A DNA stretch of 64,000 nucleotides, taken from NCBI GenBank assembly GCA_018873245.2, contig JAEMBT020000007.1:10299129-10363128 (forward strand), written 5' to 3'. Every line of letters begins with the position of its first letter. Position 1 is the first letter of the stretch. Positions 36,601 to 49,952 of the stretch are shown here, piece after piece. The notes beneath the pieces are model-generated. The model was not told the DNA's origin and did not search any database. It was given only the letters and a program-made list of their open reading frames with translations. The translations under genes were made by a program, and so were the position numbers. This DNA is from Archegozetes longisetosus (lineage: Eukaryota; Arthropoda; Arachnida; Sarcoptiformes; Trhypochthoniidae).

Positions 36601-39401
36601 TGTTGTTGGTATATGGCTTTCGCTTAATCTCCTTTATAATTCGAAAGTAATTCTTGCAAAATGTGTCTGCATTTTGATCACTTCATTTAACTAATCATTC
36701 AGAATTCGTATTTTCTGCTATACAACGCAGGAATAAATCTCAAACTACTATTGTGAATATTCCCTAAGTTTTTAAAAGCATACTTGGCTACACATTAATG
36801 TATTTCAGTGTTGTTTCGTATGAAATATGGCTCAAATTTTATCAGAGCTTACGCTAAAACCATGAAATTGCACTTAACTTTTGCTTTTTCTCAGAATTAA
36901 TACAAATGACACTCAGATTAAAATTGGTTTAAGTCTCTTATAAATAAAGCTACAAACTGCTTTTAAAACTTTTAGGTAAATAGTGCGACTAAACTTTAAA
37001 AATAATTTTATGCATTCTTCGAATTTCAAACTCGTTCCTAGCCTAAAGATTAAGTCTATTTTATTTGAAGTTAAAATTTCAATGTGACTATTGAGAAAGT
37101 TTATTTTCAAATTTATTCTATATAAAGAAAATTTGAGTTGTATTTAGTTTTCATCAACACAAAAGAATACTCTTTGCTTTTGAACTTTAATCTTGTGAAT
37201 TCTTGTGAATTCTTGTGAAACTTGAATTCTTATGAAAGAAATGAATCATATGATGGCAACATGTTTTCAGTCAATATATTAAAGGAAGAAGTGATATGAG
37301 CCACAACAAAAGTATAATAACACCCTTTTGATTATTTGTAAATTAAATTGCTTTTAAGCAAATAACAGTTTGAGTTGTAAGCCAACAAACCCTCATGTTT
37401 ATTATTTAAAATAAAATTAGGCAAAGCATTTATGTTTACAAATAGATAAAAATAACATATTCTAAAGTTAATCATTTTACAAGTACATCAAATCAAGTCA
37501 AACTTTAGTACGTTCGGAAACTTTGTAATCGTTGGTGGCAACCAAAAGTGATGCGTTGTCACGGGATGCCCTCCATCAGATCATAATATAACATAGTATG
37601 ATGAACAAACTTATAGAATGTTCAATACAGAAAGAGAAGCTAATTACAAATTAAATTTGGCAACAAATTCATGCGTGCCACAGGGACGTTGACATAGCAA
37701 CGAAGTTTTTTGTTGCTATCCTGGACTATTAAGTTTTTACATGCTATATTTTTGAAATTGAAGCACGACACAAGCTGTCAATAAAAGCTACTTAAGATTG
37801 ATTTTGTAATAATAATATAAGTTAAAGAATAAATAATAATAAATAGTTTCTGGAAAAGCATTAGATTTTATGAGTAATCAATAAATTCATTAAAGTTTTG
37901 TCAACGACAATAATTGTGAATATTTCAATTTTAACTAATCGAGTATTTCATTTCATTTCATTCTTGTTCACACTTTGATCGGAACACTTTATTTCTATCT
38001 ATTGTCATTTTAGAAATTGAATTTTCTTTGCAAAGAATAAAATATTGATTTTATCAACTTTTACTCGAAAAATACACTCTCAGTTCTTTGAATTGGGAAT
38101 TGAGTCAATAAACACGAAGCCTGCAAGTACTCATATGAATTTATCGGAATAATTGACCAAAAATAAAAATAACTCCGGTATCATTAAGTCTTATGATAAG
38201 CAATAAGAAAATTATTTGATAATAGCCATTTTGTGGCAATACTTATATATGTTTTATATTGTACAATTTTCAAACTAAATATTTTTCATCGCAGTTAAAG
38301 TTATAAAAAGTGCATAAACAGTGGATTCGAGAAACGTGAAAAACTTTTTCAACATATATACTTATCTGTAAAACATTATTTTACAAGTTTAAATCATTGA
38401 TAAAGTCAGGAGAGCTAGAACTCAACTATCAATCGGTTCAATCGTTAGAATAAAATTTAATTAAAGCAAAAAGCATATCAAAATAATAATTAAGATATAC
38501 TTCAACTGAGGAAGCATTACTTAATTCAAACTAATTAAGTGATGACTAAGGATTTGAAAGTCTGATAAACTGTTTTGATATAGTTTTTATCTATCTGACA
38601 GGAAAGCATATATTTTTACATTTTGCACACTTGAATCCAATGTGTTAAAGGCACGAAAAGTGTTACCTGGACTTGATGGGATGATAGACTATTTGGAAAG
38701 CTCTCAATTTGTTGCTACCGATTTGAGTATCGAATTGCCAATTAACTCGAACGGCTGGAGGATACCATTGAGTTAATACGACTGAGATATTACGTGGAGC
38801 TGGAAGAGACGATGGCGTTGGGTTTTTGGCGATTCCTTTAAGATTCAAATTACAATAAGTTAGTCTAGTAGTGGTTCAATTAACTATCACTAGTTCTTAT
38901 AATCATGTTTCCTAAGTCAAAAACATTCAGTCAAATCAAGTTAAATTTACATTAAGAGGTGATCAAATTTGGAAGAAAAGTATAACAATCTAGCTCTTGG
39001 CCAAAAGTTTCAAAGTTAAAAACTTTCAACGAGAAACTGCTTCACGCAAAAAAATGATTATTCGTCAGAGGAGAATCAATTTACAGTGTATTTAATTAGG
39101 AGACTGCTATAAGCTATGAGACTGTCACTTTTTGATCTCATTTAAAGCAATTGAATTCATTTCCCCTCGAAGTTATGGATTACGGTTGTAATAAACCAAT
39201 AGTAAAGCATCGAATCGCACATGCATTGAATACACAGTGAATACTATCCGTATTATGGTGAAATGGAGAACAGAATGAACATTGAGTGAGTTTTCTTGCG
39301 TTGGAAAGAAGAGAGATGTAGGACACAAAATAGAGGAATAAACAGCCTAGAGATAAAGTGATATTATCTGGTGAACATGCATTGCGGCCAAATGCACACA
39401 T
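30694..39401 (-). CDS. Single-pass membrane protein with one fibronectin III domain (FNDC4/5-like), 4 exons, 353 aa
   Basis: Exons: 39401-39245, 38835-38667, 31514-31360, 31274-30694. The 1062 nt stay in one frame through all junctions and end in TGA. Exon 1 gives an ATG (in-frame TAA upstream) and a signal-peptide-like hydrophobic stretch (LSLGCLFLYFVSYISLLSNA); this exon is the least certain. Exons 2-3 encode one FN3 domain (PAPRNISV, VRVNWQF, FQIVYHP, LTLDRLAAGTEYQLHL). Exon 4 carries a juxtamembrane PPEGFSVKEDE, the membrane helix (VVIVVLVLAAWIGCILVFF), then a ~140-residue cytosolic tail rich in His/Ser/Pro with a conserved-looking PRKVKSAEDLKSLVVQV. Domain order and the EVVIVVLVLAAWIG helix resemble vertebrate FNDC4/FNDC5 (irisin precursor), though the tail is longer. 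The function is unknown in invertebrates. Alternatively it is the 3' part of a larger FN3 receptor. Confidence 0.75.
32141..32317. mobile_element. pogo/Tigger-like MITE, ~177 bp
   Basis: Starts CAGTAATACTTCTACACAGT and ends with the complement of CAGTAATACTTCAATATAGT, with TA before the left end. The internal TTTTGGGACC is typical of pogo/Tigger ends. It is non-coding and inside the FN3 gene's large intron. Confidence 0.8.
33538..33561. repeat. Perfect 10-bp stem hairpin
   Basis: ACCTTATATG and CATATAAGGT flank the loop CTAA. It is intronic, with no assigned role. Confidence 0.55.
34648..34930. mobile_element. Inverted-repeat element (~55-bp arms, ~165-bp centre)
   Basis: Arms near 34651-34704 and 34872-34925 pair over 54 positions. 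ATAACTATCGATGCAG is shared exactly at the outer end and CACAACTTA near the inner end. Ten mismatches are visible and all are transitions. The centre is AT-rich and non-coding. Probably a MITE or foldback insertion in the FN3 intron. Confidence 0.7.
37191..37218. repeat. 10-bp tandem repeat, ~2.8 copies
   Basis: TCTTGTGAAT is repeated head to tail almost three times, followed by a degenerate echo (CTTGAATTCTTATGAA). Confidence 0.8.
37528..37702 (+). mobile_element. Dispersed ~175-bp repeat, copy 1 (MITE-like)
   Basis: Shares AAGTGATGCGTTGTCA, CATCAGNNCATAATATAAC, an AACAAACTT block and AATTACAAAT with 59523-59697 in the same order and orientation. The ends are imperfect inverted repeats (CGTTGGTGGCAAC against CGTTGCTATGTCAAC), suggesting a MITE. 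The family is unassigned. Confidence 0.7.
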
Positions 39402-42400
39402 TGATCCAACAACTATTTAACTCATAACATATACTCAATGAATAGATTGGACATAAAAATCATAAAAATAAATAGCACTTTACTATCATATAGTTCTCAC
39501 ATTAAGTTTTTAGATGGGCTCAATTTTTTACAACTGACTTTTGAACATAAACCATATCGGGAGTTCGCTATAAAACTGTCTATTTTATTTTCAGTTAAAC
39601 AAGATAGCAGAGCCATATTTAAAAACCCTATGTTTCCATTCATAAGCTAACTTTGCAAATCTTAATATTGACTTTCATTCATTTTATCTCTTTCGAATAA
39701 TTTCACAGAAATTGTGTTTAAATAAACAGATCGTTTCTGGAAGTTAAGCGCTAACAATACAAATGATTCGATCAAAGCTAAACACTAGTTTTCATATTTA
39801 TGTCCTTTATTGAGATTCTTCATAACAAAAAGTTTTCAATCAGGCTCTCAATCACACATTATTATTCATAACTTTCTATCAAAGTGACTGACGCAAAAAA
39901 GTTTTGAAATGCTTTCGCAATTGGTTTTATAGAGAACGCTCGATATCTTCTGTTAGCAAATAAGTAAATATGTGATTAATTCAAGTTTCTACAAAAATCG
40001 ATCGAAAAATATGACTTATTCAGAATTTGAAATCTGAAAATTTGATTTCTCAAACATACTTATTGTGTGTCGAAATTAAAAGTTTAGAATTTGATTTCTT
40101 CATAAAGATTACATAATACGAGAATGAAAGAACTGCCTCAACTCAATCAAAGTGTTTCAATAGTATATGTAGTCAATAGAGTGCATTCAAGTCTAAAGAA
40201 TTTGAGTATATTTTTCTGACCTAATGGTTATACAGTTAGCTAAGTAATTGATAAAATAAATGATTGGTTTGTTTATGAATAATTGTTGGTTTTATCATCA
40301 GCATTACTCAATCAATTTTTATTGGTATAGTGTATTAGAAATGTACAATAGAAAAGATCTCTCGTATTGATATTACTTGAATAAACTTTTTGAAAACCAA
40401 TTTTCTTTATCTGAGACCAGTGGCGGAACCACAAATTTAATATGATTGCGAAAATTGTACTTTACATTAATATTAAAATCAGTCTTCTATTGATCAGAAA
40501 TTGTAAATAGTATTAACTGAATCGAGAACTTCTTTTGTTGAGAAGCATTTAATATAATTGGTTTCCACAACAAGTACAGAATGCTCGCAAACCTCAGACC
40601 CTAAGATTGGCCGCAGACAATCAGTCCTCATAAGTTGCCATAGAATGAATGAATCGTTAAGCACAAAATCAATTCTTTATCGCTTATAATTCTATTGTCA
40701 TTTATCTGCATATGTGTGGTGTGACGTAGCGCTCAATAAAACGTATTGCAAAAGTACAACTATTTTCAAAATAGAAATACACTAAAACAAACTCAATTGC
40801 AATCAAGAGATGGAATAGTAGTACAAATTTATGTAAATATTAACTTCAAGTAATCAATTCAATTTTTGTCTTCAAATGTTTTATTTTGTCTAAAACCTAA
40901 TCGACTTCTTGAAGGTTGACATTGAGCTTAATTTCGCAATATATTATTTTAGTTACGACTTTTAGATAAGTCAATAATAATAAAGTTTTCAGGCTGTAAT
41001 AAAGATAAAAAAACAAACTAATAATTGAATGAGTGTTTGCATTGGGGGATATATGGGATTATTTCCATTTTTCAAATTTTTTAATGGCAATCCACTATTC
41101 TCAATGTCTTTTATTTGAAGTTTCAATTTTAGGACATTTATCGATGGCAAATTTAAAATAAAGATTTAACTCTTAAACAGTAGCTTATTGAGCATAATAT
41201 TAATGCAGTTTTAGTCAATACCTTGCATTGACTTATCCCTCAATACAGGCACTCATTGAATTACTGCAAAAAATATCATTACTCTATATTCGACACAATA
41301 GAATCTATTTCGATTAAATAATTCTGTTCAACGATACGAGCTGTTGGAATAAGGTTAAATTTGTTTTTCTCGATCAAGTAATAGAACTAGAATGAAACTT
41401 GCAATGTTTTTTTCATTAGATTGTATATTTTGACCAGTCTTTCTCTAAATATTTGACCTAACTTTCGTTTTTGCTCAACTAAACAGTTCAAACACTAAGT
41501 TTGTTTAGGCCTAAATATTATTACCAATCACGTTTAGGTTGAGATTTAAGTAAATTTAGGTTATACTGTGCAAGATGTCATTTCAAACACATTAGATATG
41601 CGTTTTTAGTGAACCTAATCTCCAACAATTGAACAATACTCTGATTGATTCCAAACTGAGGATATGGTGGACTATTTTCGCTGCTAGTTGCAGTCTTATT
41701 CAAGTCTGTCAACAAAATTAAGAAACCGTATCAATCATGCCATGGCATGTTGACAAATATTTTGTTAAGACCAACTTATAATGCGATGTCAACCGCAAAT
41801 GTGGATTCTTTTTCTTATTAATGTTTTTAACTGAACAACCTATTGGGCAGAGTTTTTTGTTATCTAACGAAACTCCGTTCACAACTAATCGATCATCCTA
41901 GAGATACAATGTTTTTGACTCTGCAATTAATTAATTTTCTACTTTCCAAATACTTATTGATGTCATTTTTCAAAAGTAAATCTCAGCTCGCATTAGAAGA
42001 TTAAAGTATCAAATAAATAGAGCTATTAGTAATTGTGATGCGTTCAATTATATTAGTATTTGCTATCAATCTAAAGATAACAAACTTATAAATTGCAAAA
42101 CGCCTTCTCTTCAAAATGAATAAGAGTCTGTCATTATTTTTTGCAGTAAGCTCACTACAGAGTTCGGTTCATAATATTTAATTTGACTCCTTCTACAAAC
42201 TACACCATGAAACTTAATCCACGATAGATACAAATAGTGTCTGATGGAGAGTTCGCAGCTATACTTTTAGGACACGTTTCCATTGACATACACTTTTAGC
42301 TATTAACACGTGCACATAATGTACTTGTTCTTATTGAACTTACTTTTATAAATATATGAATAACTCGCTGGATACATACTTAGGCGTCACTTTACTCTAG

Positions 42401-43826
42401 TTGCTATCTAGGATTAATAAGTATTCAACTGTATATGGCATAAAAAGTCGGCACAGCTTCAAAGTGGCGATTGATTTATATTTTCCTATGACTAAAGCTC
42501 AATTGAACTTATGTTAAAGAAGTTCATACGGTTGGCATTTCATGTTTCCGAATCGCTTCTATTAACTGAAGTTTTGTGCAAAGAAATACTTGTCTATCGT
42601 GCTTTCTGTATTCTAGAAGTTCACTCAAACCTAAAGCATTATTGAACTCAGACAGCGTCTCAATATATTTGGTCTTTGAGTAGCGAACAGATTTTGGATA
42701 TGAGGACTAGAGTATTGAATTTGATATTAAATTGGCTTAAGAAGTAGTATGACTTAAGGTGAAAGTTAGTGAATCCTACTCTAAACAGTTGTTTTTTCTT
42801 CAAAGTAAACCTGGGATAATTAGCTTCAAGCACTTTAAGATTATTTGCAGTTTTAAAGCATTTTAAGGTATTGTGTCTGATAATGATTTGTGAAATAACC
42901 CAATGATTTAGTGATTTAGAGTTTTCAACTATAAGATTAATCACTTGGGAATTAGTTAGCAAACTAAGTGTTTCCGTAAAGATTCAATAGTTCTCTTCTA
43001 CAAATATATTCGCATTAGAAAAGAGCTGAAGAGAAAAGTTATAATAAGTTAATAAATTTTTGTGAAGATATAAAAACTGCACATGATTCAAATAAAAGAA
43101 GCTAGAATTGAATTGCAAACAAATCAAACAAAAACCTTTAGGCACTGGAATCAATATTTATCGACTGCTGTCTTTGCCATATATTGAATATAGAATAAAG
43201 CAAAAGAAGCACATCACATATTTTCAGCAGCAAACCAAACCAATACCAATACCAATACCAAAGAAAGAACAAAGATTTTAATATAACTTATGTCCAATTT
43301 CTCTTCGTGTGTCATATGAGTGAGCTAGATTGAAAATGCTCTACTGAGCAGATTATCCGCAATAGTATGATTCTCTGCAGTAGTAGCAATGGTTTTTCAA
43401 ATATTAAACCTTTAAATATTGAAATAGAGTTTTTATGAAAACACTCAGAGATCTTTAACCTAAAAATAATATGTTTGTTTAGAAATACAAAACATTCAAA
43501 GTTATTAAGATATAATTATAAGATTGAGATGTTGCACGCTCGAAAAGGCAAGTTATTTTTGAATCTCTTCTGAACAAATGCATTTTTTATAATTTATTTT
43601 CAAAATGATTGCTGCTATGCAGCCAACCTATTTTGTAAAGCACTTTTAATTGTATTTATCCATATGTTGCACAAAAAGAAATTGTACACACATCACATTT
43701 AAATTGATGATAGAATAAAGCTTTAAAACTGAAATTAAGCTAAAAAAGCTTTTAGTTTAGTTTCGTTTTACTCTGTATTTGCTTCAAGTTATAAACCATC
43801 AAATCACTCAACAACTATCACTTATA
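39402..43826. other. Gene-poor DNA upstream of the FN3 gene
   Basis: It should hold the FN3-gene promoter. CAGTGGCGGAACCAC at 40418-40432 resembles a hAT-type terminus, and a GC-richer patch follows at 40570-40640, but no matching right end was found. Otherwise nothing. Confidence 0.4.
43230..43262. repeat. Hexamer microsatellite (ACCAAT)n
   Basis: About four to five tandem copies of ACCAAT, the first degenerate. Confidence 0.8.
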
Positions 43827-43961
43827 CAGCAACACCTCGATATAGTGGACACACTTATCCAGTCCCAACGTATACTATTCAACTAATAATTACAGTAAAA
43901 CATCGTTATTATGAATGTGAATTTTCAGTTGCCAGAGATTCGCTTTATCGAAGTATTACTG
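43827..43961. mobile_element. pogo/Tigger-like MITE, apparently composite or nested
   Basis: The outer left end is CAGCAACACCTCGATATAGT and the right end is the complement of CAGTAATACTTCGATAAAGC, both flanked by TA. A second left end, CAGTAAAACATCG, also preceded by TA, lies inside at 43893. The 69-bp interval 43893-43961 is itself a complete mini-element. The GTCCCAACG motif near 43862 matches the other copies. Confidence 0.75.
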
Positions 43962-46900
43962 TACTCATTCAAATTTTGTATTGATTTATGGCTTAGAATA
44001 AGAATTTTGTTGCATCTGATTATTCATATTTTGAATAGAATTTAATCTTGAGAAAAATCTCTAGAAAGCTTCTGAAGCTTTGTTTCCTTTACGAATCAAC
44101 TTATGCTAATATTAATGAATTAATTCTGAAATTTCATCTAAATTCTAGCAATGGCTGAAAACTGAGACATATTAAAAATGGGACCTGAAAAGCTTTAATA
44201 TTATTAAGGTTTATTTTTAACTTCTTAGAACACTGAATGACTAAACAAATAGAAAAACAAACTATTATATGATTTTGAGTTGAGTATCATATATGAACAC
44301 GTAATACTATCTCACAGGTGTAACTTTCATCAATTATAATACCGATGGGATTGACTGCACAAAAAATAGAGCAATGTTAACACGTAAGCTTTTGCCTAAC
44401 AACTTCAACAGTGTCTTTTGCTCTCAAAGTCTATTTTTGGATTAAATTTCAACGTGAAAAACATGAAATACTAGCTCTGACAAAATATGCTCAAATAAAT
44501 TCGATTTTCCAAATGACAGGTTTTGTCTTTTTTATCAAATTTAACATCACATCGACTGTAATCAATTTATGAGAAAAATAAGTTTCAAGCTAGTTATATA
44601 ATAAGCATACCTAATCAAGTTATTTGATTTAACAGAAAAAGCTTTTTTCATTATTAATACGTCATTATATCAGTATTATTTTGTCTTTTTAAGGTACGAC
44701 TTCTTTATCCTGTTTGTGTTTGAGTGAGTGACAATTTTTAATGTCAAAAGTGTCACACGACATAACAGCGTTAATGCAGTCAGTGGATAGATTACTTCAA
44801 TCAAAATTACTTTTGATGGGCCAGTACTGCAAAGTCATTGAATTAACACGAGAGATAAAACTTAATAGCACTTACCCGCTGTTTTGCTCGAATTTCATAT
44901 TAAATAGTACTTTTTAGAAACTTTGACTGTGTTAGAAAAAAGCTTGCGACTAGAAGTAAACATTTCAAAATGGATAAACTCTTCAAATCTAAAGCAAAGT
45001 TTTCAATGAAAACACTTCAAACCAAATAATAAAGACTTCACAAGTGTTTGGCTTCATTTTTGAAAAACCAAACGTTTTAAGACGTGGCGAGTCTGATGCT
45101 CGAGTATAGCCGAGTGATAACTGTAAAGTGTTTATTCACTGATTTAAGTTTATTTTCATAATACAGGTTGCAAATATTGAAGGAATCTATAAATTTGTCT
45201 CGTATTCTATTTTAATACAGTTCTTAAATAATATCTTGTGAGGTCATTATCTAATCAATTGTTTGGATTTAGGTATTTGATAATCTTTCACAACAAACAA
45301 AATAAACACAAGGCAGGAATTAAGAGAGATATCGCGAATTAGTTATATAAACACTCTATTCATAGAACGAGAATTCATAAGAAGATATTCATAAGATTAA
45401 ACCTATTTGGGATTAGTTGTAGCGCATTGATTGAAGCGCACAAAAACCAATAACTTTGCAGTTTATTTCAAATCAAGTTACGAGCGATTACAAATGAAAA
45501 AACGTATTTGCCTTCAAGTTTCTATAAACTTCAGTTTAAAATGGTAGAGAATCGATCGTTTTAAGTATATAAAACAGTTTTAGTTATCGAGCGTTTTTAA
45601 TGTGTTTTTGACTTCATCAATAAAATGAATAATTTATGCTTTATCGCACTTGTAACGTGATAAATCAATTGAAAGCAATAATAATATGGAGCATTAGTAC
45701 TCAATAATAACACCTTACAAGTTATCAATAGATCGCATACGTAATATATTCGCTATGAATCAATTAAGTTTATATCGAAAATATGAATGAACTGCTTCCC
45801 TAAAAAGTATTACTGCTAGAAAGTTAGTTTCTATAATTTTGATAAACTTAGCCATTTTCACATGAAAGGGATATTAACTATATTTATTACAATGACTATC
45901 ACTGTTATTTGTGTTGATAGAACTTCGTATATTGGACCACAATTGTCTGACTTATTGTTATAGTAGGCAGCTTATGACGAGCAGATATTTTCAATATAAT
46001 AAAATTATAATTATAGTGCAGATAATCAAATTTGAGTAATTATGCAAAATATGACAAAAAGATCCATTCGCCACTCTTCTTAATGGTATGAAAATTAGAT
46101 TTTAGCATTTTATCGATAAAATGTGGAGTTATTTTAGGAAACAGATGGCTAGTGAAAGACATGTCAATATTATGGATTAATAAATGAAACACAAGTTTTA
46201 CATTTTGATTGTATGCTTTAGAACATTATAAGTAAAGCTTTCAGATTCAATGCAATACAGTTGAAGTGATCTTACTGCGCGACTTCAACGTGAACAACAT
46301 ATGGCATCTCAACCAAATAGCTTTGCAAGTAATTGATGCAAATGACTGACAGAATTGACTCTAATAGAAAACAATCCTCTGAATTATTGACTAAAGTGAA
46401 GCTAAGAATAGCTCCGAGTCAAGTAGATTTAAGTATCATAAGGAAGAATAGAAAATCAAACCTGAATAACGATTGAACAATTGAACAGGCTTTATATAAG
46501 AAGTCCACTCGATTCACGCTTTCATCTCTAGAATTCAAACTGAATTTTCATTTCAATTGACTCTCATATCTAATGTGGCGAAAGTTCGCATTTTCTAAGT
46601 CGCAATAGAAAATGTGCAAAAATTCAAATTTCTAAAACTGTAAATAAATTAACGTGAATTAATTATATTCCTCATTAGTTAGATTCATTGAATATCAGCT
46701 TGAATGAACATGAAGTACTTGAAAAGTTAAAAATATCTACGTAAACAAGGTCAAGATGAACAATTGACGAACAGTTTCACTCAAACTGACAAAGAAGTCA
46801 ATTATTGATTTGTAGTCGATTTTTCAAAGACAATCACAATTTCATTTATCACTTTCTTAGTCAATAGTCTTATCGATATTCAGATCAATTTTAATTGAAG

Positions 46901-46972
46901 TGAATCTCACGAAAAATAACTGACAGAAAATATTTGAGACTAAGGTTTCTAAGTGAGCGGTTTTGTTGTATT

Positions 46973-46990
46973 GTATCTATGCATAGATAC
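46973..46990. repeat. 18-bp perfect palindrome
   Basis: GTATCTATGCATAGATAC reads identically on both strands. It could be a dimeric factor site or chance; there is no nearby gene. Confidence 0.6.
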
Positions 46991-49952
46991 TTTTGACTTT
47001 TGCAGTTATAATAAGGTTGTCATAATATAACGAAAACAGACAAAAAATAAAGTGAATAAATGCTCAAGCAGCATTTTAATATAATTGCCAAAGCAAAACA
47101 ATTGCAGTACGCAAGTATGCAAACTAAAATAGATTATTAGCTATTTATCAACAAAATAGTTAGAAACCACAAATACTGTAGACTGACTAAAACCAACATT
47201 TACTAATAGCAATATCTGTTACGCATTCACGACTACAGCTTAAATGATGAGGTCAACTATCAGTGTGACTATCTTTTGTAGAGAATTTAATATATTTAAT
47301 AAGCTTATTAATTAAGTACAATAGAGCCTCTAATTTATGGCCTGTTCAAATAAATACATGTTTCGTTAAATCAATTTTGCTTGAAGCACTCGCCCATTAA
47401 TTATATAATATATATAATATACATATTATACAATATATGCTTCTCTTCAGCCAACAGTTCACAAACTTCAAACCAATCATATAGAACAAAGAATTTCTTA
47501 AGATTTTGAAATAACGAGTCGATCCCTTCTTTTGAGATTTCATAAAAGAGGTGTTGTGCTGAATAGAAGCGTTGCCAAAAGAATTTCTAATGATATCTTT
47601 AAACCTTGTTATATAAGAGTAGGAAATAGTTTAGAAAAATGCAATAAGAAATAAACTCTTTTGGCATTTTGTCGAATTCAATTTTTAGTCATATTCTGGA
47701 GATTTGTAACGTTTCAGTTCACTTAAAACTTGTGAAAGTGTTGAAAGTCCATCCAAGAAAAGCTTTGAGCTGCAAATTTATAACAATAATAGTAGGCTTT
47801 TGGCTCTAAATTCTATTGTACCTTAGTTTTACTGCTAGTTTTAGTCGTGGCAACTTTCTTATAAAACATTGCAAACATGAGCTATTTTATGATTAAATGA
47901 ATATATCTTTTTTCAAAACAATTTTTTCGAACAGAGAAAATCTTATTAAAATAAGAAATGTGTTCTGTTAGAGCTATAGAGCTTCAACTTGAAAAACTAA
48001 ACTTATTTGATCCTACATTACATTTGGCTATACCGCTTATAATTAATGTTTCTTTTATTTAATTGAATTTCTGAATGAATGGACAACATTTTTGCGTTTA
48101 GTCAATACTGTGTATGGTGATACTGTGCCATTTTCGTTAATGTAAACTGATTTACTAAACTACAGATTTCATAGATATACTATTTTAGGTATCAAATTTG
48201 AATACTATCATATTTTCCTAATTCACTTTGGTATCTAATTAAAGTTGGCCCTTTTTTCGAAATGCTACCAAAGCACTGTAAACAATTTGATTTCAGACTT
48301 GATTCAGTTGGCATTGAATACAGTCTAAATTGCTAGTATTAGCCTAATATTATATGCATAAGACTGAAGTCAGCATATTTTACTGAAAAAATTTTACTCT
48401 TGGCTAATCTCAATAAACTTAAACGACCACAATTCTGTTATGAAAAGACATAATTCAAATGCTTAAATGTGGAGAAGCACTGTTTCTCAATATTTTAGTT
48501 AAATTTAATGCAGCAAAACAAACATTTTTAGTACGGCATCAATCCTGACATAAAGTGAGAAAAGTGTAAATTGCGGTCAAGATAATGTTTATCTATATCT
48601 ATAATATAGGGATTCAGTTTTATAGCCAATTAATTCTAGCATTAATAACAATTATTAAAGCATTTTTTGTCATATTTATGAAACTGTTGGCGTGGATTAT
48701 CTTTAGTAAACAAATTATTAGCTATATGATTTTCAAGTTATAGATCATAGTCATAATGTGTACGTATCTAATAAAGTATGTATTATATAACAAACTAATG
48801 CGTTGTTTTGTGCAGTGATTAATAGCATTTTTGTGGTTCAGATGGTCTCATCGACTAATAATCGAGTGTTAGTTTTGGTATTTATCTACAGAAAAAGTCG
48901 TCAAACAAATAAATATCTTGCATTGTATGAGCATTTTTATTTGGTCTAAGGCAAAAATAAGGGCAATATATTTGAATGGTTCGATAAGGTTAGAACCAGA
49001 ACATAAATCACAATTCTTTTGTCACATTAAAATGAAATCAATGTCCGGACTATGTTCACAGTTAATGATACTTTTGTGCATTTGGCGCACTTCTCTATTT
49101 ATGCGAGCCATTCATGTGAGAATAGTCTTCATTTGCACGGATGAAAGTGTAATTTGAAGTTAAAGAGAGAGTACTAGTGACTGGCGCACAAGTATTTCTC
49201 AGGTGTTACCAATTGATTAATTGGTAATGTAGTATTAAACCATTAGACGCTAGATCTAACTTATAGTGGTCGACCTTCTTTTTAATTTTCCATTCAAACT
49301 ATCAATAGCTATATGCTCTCCAACTTTAACCTTTAGATGAAATAATTGGACCATCGTACTTGTGTCACTTCTAACTTGTAAAACATTTCAGAAACTTCTC
49401 AGTTATTGTGATTTAAAGAATGGACACAAAATCTTTTTAGGCCTTCAAAGTTTAAAATATTTATTTGTTCATTTATAAATCCCACTTTACTATCAATAGA
49501 TGAAGTGAACAGATGATATAAAGAAAAAAATATTGACCAGTGCTTTATCTTATAAATTCTGTAGTATTTCTACTGAAAATTGTCATTTCTCTCAGCAAAG
49601 AGAATGTGATCCGCATGAGTACTATGATTGTCTTATGTGACAAAAAGTATGTGCTGTGCTGCATGCTGGTCTTTGTCCATGTGTTCATATGTGCAAATAA
49701 CTGCATTTATATTGATCTGTTTTTGATGGTACAGTCCATAGGTCCTCAATTGATTCTGACTGCCTCCAAACACTACATCCAAAGAATGGGATTAAGCTTC
49801 AACTTCAAGTTTGGCTTCTATTTTACAATTCAAATCCAGTCAATTTCAAAGTTTTTATTGAGTAACTAAACAATTCTGCTGAGAAACTTTTACAAGTTTG
49901 AGAATAATGTTATGTTAATATTATGTTTTTTCAAACTAAAGAGTCATTGACG

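Larger units (their letters stand above)
31515..38666. other. 7.15-kb intron splitting the FN3 domain codons
   Basis: Intron with donor GTAACA below 38667 and acceptor TGATAG above 31514, phase 2 (the Arg codon AG/A is split). It holds a pogo-like MITE, a 280-bp inverted-repeat element, a 10-bp hairpin and a copy of the dispersed 175-bp repeat. I saw no coding sequence in it. Confidence 0.8.

Noticed and set aside
40418-40640. hAT-like terminus CAGTGGCGGAACCAC and a GC-richer patch
   Set aside because: No matching inverted end or target-site duplication found, so no element can be bounded.
48918-49157. 79-codon plus-strand frame
   Set aside because: No proper start, no motif; consistent with chance.
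49540-49869. 109-codon frame, partly hydrophobic
   Set aside because: No ATG at its start, no motif, no splice partners. Length is notable but not decisive in low-GC DNA.
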